A stretch of DNA of 15,858 nucleotides, from NCBI GenBank assembly GCA_024232355.1, contig JAAEPW010000395.1, positions 1 to 15,858 on the forward strand, in the 5' to 3' direction. Source of the stretch: Chloroflexota bacterium (GTDB taxonomy: Bacteria; Chloroflexota; Anaerolineae; B4-G1). A program made the translations under genes and the position numbers. This document shows positions 7,420 through 13,488 of the stretch, one piece after another (positions within the stretch are counted from its first letter, which is position 1; each line of letters starts with the position of its first letter). Under the pieces are notes generated by a model. That model saw nothing but the letters and a program-made list of their open reading frames with translations. It ran no database searches and had not been told where the DNA came from.

Positions 7420-7541
7420 AGTTTTTCTCCTTGGCTGTAGGCCTGAGGCAACAACTTGCCTGGGGAAGTGTTGAACGGGATGGCCCAATCTAGTTTGCCC
7501 ACCCGGTAGTAGGCTGCATCCGTATGAACGATTACAAACAT
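7413..7541 (-). CDS. 42-aa ORF translationally coupled between Mod and Res
   Basis: The frame begins MFVIVHTDAAYYRVGKLDW and ends YSQGEKLW. Its ATG (7541-7539) lies one base after the Mod stop codon (TGA-A-ATG). AAGGTG, a near-consensus ribosome-binding site, is 7 nt upstream inside Mod. Its stop codon overlaps the GTG start of Res by 7 nt, and the Res ribosome-binding site lies in its last codons. This geometry is what translational coupling of Mod to Res would look like. I recognise no family: it is too short for a signal peptide or transmembrane call and has no cysteines. It could be a true small subunit of the restriction complex, a coupling leader whose peptide has no role, or chance. 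Confidence 0.5.
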   Translation of the reverse strand: MFVIVHTDAAYYRVGKLDWAIPFNTSPGKLLPQAYSQGEKLW

Positions 7542-7542
7542 T

Positions 7543-9162
7543 TCAGGACACCTTGATTTCGTAGGGTATCTGCCGAAAGGTGACGTTCATCCGCCGTAGA
7601 TGGGCCGGACTGAGCAGGCTGCCGTTGCCATAGACGACTTTGGGGCCATCGTGCGGCGGCAAGTCTGCCAGCAGCATGGGAGTAAGGATGTTACCTCCAG
7701 AGGGACTTTTATCGTCCAGAACACCGTTGTACAGCAAATAGACGGCGACGCCGTTAGCGACGCCGAGCAGAGGTGTGTCTGGCGTGCTACCGGGGGGCAG
7801 CGGTTCGCCTGTTTCGGTGAAAAAGACGTGGTGGGCCAGGTCGGCAAAGTCCACCTCGCCCCGGATTTGGCCTTGGGCGTCGAATAGGGTTGTGCCTAGT
7901 TCGCAGAAGCGAAAGCCGCCGCCCAGCCCTTCTTCTTGGTTGGCCTTGTCCCGCTGCCCTTTCCATTCATAGCCCCCGATGACACGCTTGAGTCGCTCAG
8001 ACGTGATGATACGGGCGATTTCCGTTTCCATCTCGACCAAGATGAAATGCCGGTTACCATCATCCTCTTGATTGAGCTTCAACACAGCGTGGCCCGTGGT
8101 GCCACTACCGGCGAAGGAATCTAGAATAATGTCATCGCCAGAAGTGGACATTTGTATAAGAAGTTTTATTAACTCGCTCGGTTTGGGAAAACTAAATGCC
8201 TTTCCATTTCCAAACAGCCGTTTAACCTCCAAAGTGCCTCGCTGGGTATATATGCCATCTATGATCGAGTAAGGTTTGCGTCTACGTTCTTCCCCATCCT
8301 CATTTCGCAAGTATTGCTTGTATGAAACAGTCCATTTGCCTTTGCTTTTTCTAATGACAAGCTCATCGTCATCAAGCGCTGTGAACGTTCGCTCTCTAGA
8401 CCATTGCCATTGTTTCTCAGGCCAAATGTCTTGACCTTTATATTGAATTGGATATCGAAGATTGGGACGATCATCCATGCTGGTTGTTGCCAAAGGCTGA
8501 AGCCGATAAGGTCCCCTACGCTCGAATTTATCGTCCTTGTACCGGTAGTATTTCAAGATTTTCTCGTCAGGGGGTAGCTCTAGAGGGGGAATTTGCTTAA
8601 TATCTCGTGCGTAGCAAACGATGTACTCGTGTAGATTGACGATGTATTTGGACTTCTGACCACCACCATAGCTCTTTTTCCAAACTATTGTCTCAACGTG
8701 ATTTGAGCGTCCAAATAACTCCTCTAGCATTAATTCCGCATACCGATGTTCGTTTTCATCCACACTGACAAAAATGAGTCCGTCCTTACGCAAGAACTTC
8801 CGCAGCAACACCAGGCGCGGATACATCATACACAGCCACTTATCATGGCGTGAGAGGTCCTCCGCTTCCTTGCCTACCACTTGCCCCAGCCAATCTCGGA
8901 TTTCGGGGCTGTTCACATTGTCATTATACACCCAGTTCTCGTTGCCGGTGTTGTAAGGCGGGTCAATATAGATGCACTTGACCTTGCCCGCGTAATAAGG
9001 CAGCAGGGCTTTGAGCGCCAGTAGATTGTCCCCTTGGACCAGGATATTGCCGTTGCCCGCCTCACCGACAGAGAGATCGGGGTTGCAGCGCAAGAGGTGA
9101 AAGGGGACCTGTTTGTGGTGTTCGACGACGGCTTGTTTGCCAATCCAGTTTAGAGTGGGCAT
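7543..9162 (-). CDS. mod: Type III DNA methyltransferase Mod subunit (beta-class N6-adenine/N4-cytosine MTase)
   Basis: The 539-aa protein carries motif IV DPPY (67-70, in KCIYIDPPYNTGNENW) before motif I (DSFAGSGTTGHA, 348-359). That order defines beta-class amino-methyltransferases, the class of type III Mod proteins. The DPPY variant favours N6-adenine methylation. The segment between them, about 160-330, is the likely target-recognition region. The C-terminal part (about 415-539, ending VTFRQIPYEIKVS) looks complete. In type III systems Mod alone methylates one strand of an asymmetric site, and Mod with Res cuts when unmethylated sites interact. Mod is followed by the 42-aa ORF and Res in one apparent operon. 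Only a weak AGG precedes the ATG at 9162, but the start fits the family-like opening. The recognition sequence cannot be read from the protein. Confidence 0.92.
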   Translation of the reverse strand: MPTLNWIGKQAVVEHHKQVPFHLLRCNPDLSVGEAGNGNILVQGDNLLALKALLPYYAGKVKCIYIDPPYNTGNENWVYNDNVNSPEIRDWLGQVVGKEAEDLSRHDKWLCMMYPRLVLLRKFLRKDGLIFVSVDENEHRYAELMLEELFGRSNHVETIVWKKSYGGGQKSKYIVNLHEYIVCYARDIKQIPPLELPPDEKILKYYRYKDDKFERRGPYRLQPLATTSMDDRPNLRYPIQYKGQDIWPEKQWQWSRERTFTALDDDELVIRKSKGKWTVSYKQYLRNEDGEERRRKPYSIIDGIYTQRGTLEVKRLFGNGKAFSFPKPSELIKLLIQMSTSGDDIILDSFAGSGTTGHAVLKLNQEDDGNRHFILVEMETEIARIITSERLKRVIGGYEWKGQRDKANQEEGLGGGFRFCELGTTLFDAQGQIRGEVDFADLAHHVFFTETGEPLPPGSTPDTPLLGVANGVAVYLLYNGVLDDKSPSGGNILTPMLLADLPPHDGPKVVYGNGSLLSPAHLRRMNVTFRQIPYEIKVS

Positions 9163-9235
9163 AGAGAGAACCTGGCCTTTGAGTAAATCAGTGTGATGGT
9201 GTATGTTTATTGGGTCGTGCGAAACTCGTGTCTTG

Positions 9236-9265
9236 ATTATATTCTATTCGTTGCTCTTTACACAA
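9236..9265 (-). promoter_or_regulatory. Probable sigma-70-type promoter for the mod-res operon
   Basis: On the minus strand a perfect -10 hexamer TATAAT (9241-9236) has TTGTGT (9265-9260) 18 bp upstream as a moderate -35. It points at Mod, giving a leader of about 70 nt. It lies in the 235-bp gap after the XRE gene, so mod-res can be transcribed apart from the NYN-NTPase-XRE cluster. The remainder of the gap (9266-9397) shows no other clear signal. Confidence 0.55.
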
Positions 9266-9397
9266 ATGCCCGAGATGTAGTTGCCAACGCCTCGTTTCAG
9301 GTGATCCAAGCGGAAAATATGATGGTGCAGGATGTGGTTTATCGCTTGGATGACGCAGCCCGCCACCACCTGTCCCGGATCTTACACATCTTCCAAA

Positions 9398-9853
9398 TTA
9401 GCTGACGTTGACCAAAGCGTGGATTTGTGCAATCAATTTGCGTCGCTCCTCGTCACTCGGCTTTTTGATCAGCAGAAGGACCTCGTACTCTTCCATGGTC
9501 ATATGGTCTGGATTGAGAGCTTGACGAACCCACTCTGGGAAGAAGTAGAGGATTGGCTTATCAAGAGCAGCAGCCGAGTAGGTTAGCTCACTCGTACTGA
9601 CCTCCTTTTCTCCGCTCTCGAAAGCAGAAGGTGTTTTCTGGCTAGTGTATGCCTTTTGCGCGAGTTCTGTCGGGGTCATTTCCGATTCGAACCGGGTTTG
9701 TTGGATGAGATGCCCCATTCCCATTGAAATTTGTTTGCAAGGTCCTTTGTCTGGGAATCGTTCTGCTAATTCACCTAGCATTTTGATAGCCCCTTGAACT
9801 GGATGCATAGTTGTGTGTAATGCTTTCCTACCAACTGATGTGATCTGAATCAA
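9398..9853 (-). CDS. XRE-family helix-turn-helix regulator
   Basis: The frame encodes up to 151 aa. Residues about 46-107 form an XRE/Cro-C1-type DNA-binding domain: MGHLIQQTRFESEMTPTELA, then KTPSAFESGEKEVS as the recognition and capping helices, then SAAALDKPILYFFPEW, the ending typical of short XRE regulators. The C-terminal 40 residues (DHMTMEEYEVLLLIKKPSDE..) are two helices, probably for dimerisation. The TTG start at 9853 overlaps the NTPase stop codon (TTGA), implying translational coupling; ATG starts at 9808, 9724 or 9718 are possible and the ribosome-binding sites do not settle it. Residues 1-45 show no domain I know. It sits between the NYN-NTPase pair and the mod promoter, so it may repress either or both to limit toxicity. 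Its operator was not identified. Confidence 0.78.
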   Translation of the reverse strand: MIQITSVGRKALHTTMHPVQGAIKMLGELAERFPDKGPCKQISMGMGHLIQQTRFESEMTPTELAQKAYTSQKTPSAFESGEKEVSTSELTYSAAALDKPILYFFPEWVRQALNPDHMTMEEYEVLLLIKKPSDEERRKLIAQIHALVNVS

Positions 9854-12159
9854 TGCCTATCTTCTGATTTCATACTACTTGCAGCATCGAGGAAACGTTG
9901 AAAGTCTCCGCGACCTCTTATACGTGCTTGCTCTATTTCATCAAACCCAACAGCCAACCGAAAGTGATCCTGATTTCCACCGCGGCGTGGCACTTGCTCC
10001 AAAACACCGTATTCCAACAATTGGGGTAACACAGAATCAAGAAAGTAAGAGGAAGTCTTTCCAAATCGCACCCTAAGCACACTCTCACTAATGGTAGTAG
10101 CTCTTTGAAACAGTCTTACAGCCCGTCCAGCCATCCGAACTTCATTGCTTTCTATGAAAAGATCACTTTTTTGTACTTCTGGCAACTCGACACTATCTAT
10201 TATCGTAATGCCATGTTGTTCCAAAATCTGTCTTTTCTGATTTGGGTCAAAGTATTGCTGTTCGGACTCGTCACCATCTTCAAAAACAGAAATGCTATGT
10301 GGGAGACTTTCCCGATCCATTTGCACATCATAGGTTTCTCCCGATCTTAGTTCAAAGTGCAAGACTTCACATTGCTGGAATGTTACGAGCTTTAGATCTG
10401 CTCCCTGAAGACTTGTTCTTTCGAAAATACAATCTTTAAAATCTATTCTGGATAGTTGTATGTTCTCTAGCATGTCGGCTCCAAAATAAAGGTGGTGAAG
10501 ATTAATTGCGCTCTCTGATTCACATATAGATGACAGTTTAATTGCCAACTGTCCAGTATTCTCTCTAACATAAGAGGTTCTTGTACCCACTTCAGCTATT
10601 ACGCATAAATCTCTAATAACATCACAATGCAATGCAATATCACTTGGAACCTTTGCTGCCGCGACCCGTACTGTCATATCAGAAAGTGACCCAATTTCGA
10701 GCACTGTACGGATTTCATTTAGATCTCGTTCACCAGTCAGAAGTAGCGCAAGTCTCCGGCCAAGATAAAAGTTCTTAAAATCCTCATGATCAAACTGGTA
10801 TAATGACGTTCCTTCTACCCGATGCAGAAGAGCATGTTGTTTTATCCTTTCTTTCGCTTGTCGAACAATATTTGCTGGTCGCCTTAGTTGATCTGCCACC
10901 ACTAATTCAGTCATCAATTCCAATATATCACTACCTAGCGCGTCAGTACCCACACGCCACATCTCCTCTGCAATCGCCATCAGAAGAGTATGATGATCTT
11001 CAACAGTGAGCAAAGGTCTTGCTGGGGTCTCGACTCCAATCCACTTCTCATTTACCTCACGCTCAAGTAAAGTGGAAACAAATTCATCAAAATACTCCTC
11101 GCCGGTTGTTTGGCTCAAACGATTAACAAGACCAATCCGATCATTAGTTTTATGGTACTCGGATATCAATCGTCGTGCCAAGACAGCCCGCGTCAACAAA
11201 GGATGAAATTCGCCAAGTTTTGTTTCGATTGTGCTGTATAAATTTTTGGCTTCTGAGTCATTTGTAATTCCAGTTACAGAACAAAGTTGAAAGAATTGGT
11301 CACGCGACCAACGGCGCAAAGATATTTCTGCAAACGCTACATCATTACTTCCTAAACTTTGGCGCAGTCTAGCTTGTGCCTTGAAGTCTTTGTAATCATA
11401 GTATGCTTTACGCGCTGCTATTAAGAGTCGGCCCTTGGAATCCAATTTAGAAACAAGGCTACCAAGTGAAGAAACCGCATCCCCAGCTTTTGTGGCGACC
11501 AATAGCTCCTCAAATCCGTCAAGTGCCAAGACCAAACAGTTGAGTTTTACGAGTTCAATTACGCTATCATAGTAGTAAAATGGAAACCGAAGACGATTAG
11601 CCAAACCCCCAATGATAAGGTCATCCAAACGTATAAAAGGCTGCCCCCCTAAAGCAACGGGCAGGAGAAGCCAATCTGTTTCCCGTGCCAAATATTTTTC
11701 CGCTTGGCTGCGGGCCATAGCTTGAATTAAACTGGTTTTACCTTCACCAGCATCCGAGGTTAGATAAATCACGTTTGTCATACCGGCTGGAAGGTCACTG
11801 ACAAACTTACCGAGAGAGGCACCAACATCGGCTGTTCGGTTCGGTTCAGCATTTGGTGAACTATCAAGTACATCGACCATAGTACCGGTCACTGGTATGA
11901 GCAAATCATCTTTCTTGAAGTAGTCAAGAATTCGCCGTGCCAAAGTATTGAACCGGCCAAGCCTTTGGACGATCCATTGACCTGCCAGAATCGGATTATT
12001 TTCTCCCTCAACACAGTACAACACACCTTCGCGGGTCTGAAAGGAAACCTCAAAAATTTCATCACGAATTTGGGCAATTAGTACTCCTTGACTATAATCA
12101 ACATCTTGAGGCGCATCTGCAAAACTTGCTACGATTCTCTCAAATGTTCGTATCTCCAC
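9850..12159 (-). CDS. STAND/NACHT-like NTPase with pentapeptide-like repeats and C-terminal winged helix
   Basis: The 769-aa protein has a beta-rich N-terminal domain of no family I know (about 1-110). A P-loop NTPase follows: Walker A SDAGEGKTS (135-143), Walker B CLVLALDGFEEL (208-219) and a sensor arginine in LLIAAR (R250). This is the NACHT/AAA-like STAND pattern. A helical region leads to a short stretch with pentapeptide-repeat character at about 559-602 (FKDCIFERTSLQGADLKLVT). A probable winged helix lies at about 665-745 (VRLFQRATTISESVLRVRFG..). GTG at 12159 was chosen because AGGAGG lies 6 nt upstream and it falls 10 nt after the NYN stop codon; the longer frame to 12327 would lie inside the NYN gene. 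STAND proteins act as signal-dependent switches. The immediate NYN neighbour suggests that this ATPase senses a trigger and licenses the nuclease. Base composition is more AT-rich than in the flanking genes. Confidence 0.8.
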   Translation of the reverse strand: MEIRTFERIVASFADAPQDVDYSQGVLIAQIRDEIFEVSFQTREGVLYCVEGENNPILAGQWIVQRLGRFNTLARRILDYFKKDDLLIPVTGTMVDVLDSSPNAEPNRTADVGASLGKFVSDLPAGMTNVIYLTSDAGEGKTSLIQAMARSQAEKYLARETDWLLLPVALGGQPFIRLDDLIIGGLANRLRFPFYYYDSVIELVKLNCLVLALDGFEELLVATKAGDAVSSLGSLVSKLDSKGRLLIAARKAYYDYKDFKAQARLRQSLGSNDVAFAEISLRRWSRDQFFQLCSVTGITNDSEAKNLYSTIETKLGEFHPLLTRAVLARRLISEYHKTNDRIGLVNRLSQTTGEEYFDEFVSTLLEREVNEKWIGVETPARPLLTVEDHHTLLMAIAEEMWRVGTDALGSDILELMTELVVADQLRRPANIVRQAKERIKQHALLHRVEGTSLYQFDHEDFKNFYLGRRLALLLTGERDLNEIRTVLEIGSLSDMTVRVAAAKVPSDIALHCDVIRDLCVIAEVGTRTSYVRENTGQLAIKLSSICESESAINLHHLYFGADMLENIQLSRIDFKDCIFERTSLQGADLKLVTFQQCEVLHFELRSGETYDVQMDRESLPHSISVFEDGDESEQQYFDPNQKRQILEQHGITIIDSVELPEVQKSDLFIESNEVRMAGRAVRLFQRATTISESVLRVRFGKTSSYFLDSVLPQLLEYGVLEQVPRRGGNQDHFRLAVGFDEIEQARIRGRGDFQRFLDAASSMKSEDRH

Positions 12160-12169
12160 TTCTCTCCTC

Positions 12170-12889
12170 CTAAATTGTGATTTCAGTATACATAATATTG
12201 ACGAGATGGCTATAATATGTAGGAGTATGATGATTAGACTTTGCTTGAACATGAATAAGGGATTTATTCTTTTTGATAAGAGCTTGCTGTATTGCAGGCC
12301 ACAAATCCTCGTCACTTGTAACAACAACAGTTAGGTTATGCGATTGAGTCTCGGCAAGATACAGAAGATCAGAAGCAAGCATTACATCAACTAATTTCTG
12401 TTCTTTTTTGACTATAATATCTTGAATGGTGACGCTACAACCTGGCTCTGGACACTTGCCTTTCTTGGACAGGGCTTCCAAGTGGCGCAGCCCACAATCT
12501 CCTTGGGAACAACCTAAAGATTTGGGTGACTTGACCCGTAATCTTGGACGCGCCCGCTCCCGAAAAGTATGTAAGAGATTGTTGGTTGGATCAATCAGAA
12601 GCGCACGAGCAAGTGTGGCCTGCAATACCAAAGGTTTCACAGTTTTGGCAGGTGGTATTGGGCGAAAAACATATGGAAAATTATTTGTCAACTGTAGTGA
12701 CAAATCTTGTGCATACTTGGTCATTGAGGTTTGATTGTACCAGCCACCATAAAGTCGGAACATCAGACCTCGCGGTAAATCAGGCACATGCTTACAAAGT
12801 TTAGATGTAATTCGTTCTAAGGCGTACTTTGCACCTTTTACACGAATATTCCTATCTATGTTGTCGTAATCGACCAATACGTACATCAT
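12170..12889 (-). CDS. NYN/PIN-fold nuclease with Cys4 insertion
   Basis: This 239-aa protein shows the NYN (LabA/Limkain-type, PIN-like) acidic motifs in order: MMYVLVDYDNID with D7, D9 and N10; KKEQKLVDVMLASDLLYL with D168 and D174; and VVVTSDEDLWPAI with D193 and D195. These residues bind metal in PIN-like RNases, so RNA cleavage is the expected activity (tRNA, mRNA or phage RNA unknown). Between the first and second motifs is an insertion with C127, C132, C146 and C151 (CSQGDC and CPEPGC), a probable zinc ribbon that might recognise nucleic acid or the partner. Tandem ATGs at 12889-12884 follow GAAAGGTT. It is the first gene of a tight cluster, 10 nt before the STAND NTPase. A toxic nuclease gated by that NTPase is a reasonable inference. 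Confidence 0.85.
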   Translation of the reverse strand: MMYVLVDYDNIDRNIRVKGAKYALERITSKLCKHVPDLPRGLMFRLYGGWYNQTSMTKYAQDLSLQLTNNFPYVFRPIPPAKTVKPLVLQATLARALLIDPTNNLLHTFRERARPRLRVKSPKSLGCSQGDCGLRHLEALSKKGKCPEPGCSVTIQDIIVKKEQKLVDVMLASDLLYLAETQSHNLTVVVTSDEDLWPAIQQALIKKNKSLIHVQAKSNHHTPTYYSHLVNIMYTEITI

Positions 12890-12969
12890 AACCTTTCATG
12901 ATCCTCCATCTCGTTATTTAATGCCCCCTTTCTAGCTATTTTCTGGTAATACATCACTCAATAGGTAAA

Positions 12970-12985
12970 GTTCACTCTACTGAAC
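12970..12985. promoter_or_regulatory. Possible operator dyad upstream of the NYN gene
   Basis: GTTCA (12970-12974) and TGAAC (12981-12985) are inverted half sites separated by 6 nt, about 80 bp upstream of the NYN start. The 16-bp size suits an XRE-type dimer, and an XRE regulator is the third gene of this cluster. The arms are only 5 bp, so chance occurrence is possible. Confidence 0.25.
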
Positions 12986-13033
12986 AAAAGATCTGAAAGC
13001 GAAAGCACCAAGTTTCCTTTCGATGACTAATCA

Positions 13034-13224
13034 TATGATAGTGGTCCTTATGAAAGTTAAGAAAACAACCAAGTAACCAAGGTAACCCCTATATGTGGCG
13101 AAAATGGGATAAGACTACCGTTTACGGTCATATGTACGGGCGTTTTACTATCGCGGACAAGCCTCCGGTGGCATCTCGTTGTTACCCAAATATATTCTCA
13201 AGGTTCATAATGACCACTATCATA
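13034..13224. mobile_element. MITE-like element, about 190 bp, with 21-bp terminal inverted repeats and TA ends
   Basis: The ends 13034-13054 and 13204-13224 are inverted copies identical at 20 of 21 positions (TATGATAGTGGTC..TTATGAA). Extended inward to 34 nt they still match at 28 positions. The outermost bases are TA on each side, fitting the TA target duplication of the IS630/Tc1-mariner group. There is no coding capacity inside, so any movement would need a transposase elsewhere. It sits about 145 bp upstream of the NYN gene, inside the likely leader or promoter region of the cluster. It might instead be a large regulatory or RNA hairpin. Confidence 0.55.
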
Positions 13225-13227
13225 CCT

Positions 13228-13359
13228 TTAGAGTGATTGGCAAATAAACAAAAATACATACGTGTAGTTTAGCGGTAGGTGGGTGGCTTGTCCAATAGCA
13301 AGCAGTTTACCTTGTAGCGAACTTAATGCCATTACGAAGATACCAGGATGCCCATCCAT
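13228..13359 (-). CDS. Doubtful 43-aa ORF in the NYN-side leader
   Basis: The frame starts MDGHPGIFVMALSSLQGKLL and ends in a hydrophobic YVFLFICQSL. It begins about 20 nt past the predicted start of the promoter at 13387-13415, with GAGG 11 nt before the ATG, a spacing longer than ideal. It stops 3 bp before the MITE-like element. It could be a leader peptide, a remnant of a gene cut by the element, or chance. No family recognised. Confidence 0.2.
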   Translation of the reverse strand: MDGHPGIFVMALSSLQGKLLAIGQATHLPLNYTYVFLFICQSL

Positions 13360-13386
13360 CTTGATCGTAGCCTCAGAGCTTTATGT

Positions 13387-13415
13387 ATTGTAGCACATAT
13401 GAGCGGGGGGAACAA
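13387..13415 (-). promoter_or_regulatory. Candidate promoter with extended -10
   Basis: On the minus strand TACAAT (13392-13387), preceded by TG-C (an extended -10), has TTGTTC (13415-13410) 17 bp upstream. It reads toward the NYN-NTPase-XRE cluster, with a leader of roughly 490 nt that would cross the MITE-like element. Confidence 0.45.
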
Positions 13416-13488
13416 GAATGGTGACAGAGCGGGGTGTTGAGGAGAAGGTTTGGTCACCATTTGGGGTTGGAGGAGCGGAGGGGGGGGA

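Larger units (their letters stand above)
12890..13488. other. Gene-free interval of 599 bp with a MITE-like element and promoter signals
   Basis: This stretch lies between the ATPase and NYN genes. It contains the MITE-like element at 13034-13224, a candidate promoter at 13387-13415, a doubtful 43-codon frame at 13228-13359, a 16-bp dyad GTTCA-n6-TGAAC at 12970-12985 in front of the NYN gene, and a G-rich run just past the ATPase stop codon (13479-13487). No tRNA, CRISPR or long frame was found. A structured RNA cannot be excluded by eye. Confidence 0.6.

Noticed and set aside
7420..7488. Upstream ATG giving Res 23 more residues
   Set aside because: The extra residues are not domain-like and lie fully within the 42-aa frame. 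GTG at 7419 has AGGAG at 7 nt, and the adaptor domain begins just after it.
9193..9405. 70-codon + strand frame in the gap before mod
   Set aside because: Weak protein-like look, but it runs opposite to all genes, across the mod promoter, with no recognisable family; possible decayed remnant at most.
12160..12327. Extension of the STAND NTPase frame into the NYN gene, including a hydrophobic stretch that looks like a membrane segment
   Set aside because: It is out-of-frame NYN coding sequence. AGGAGG directly precedes the GTG at 12159, so the apparent transmembrane helix is an artefact.
13021..13260. CRISPR array or tRNA in the NYN-side gap
   Set aside because: No regularly spaced direct repeats and no cloverleaf. 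The repeats present are inverted and fit a MITE-like element better.
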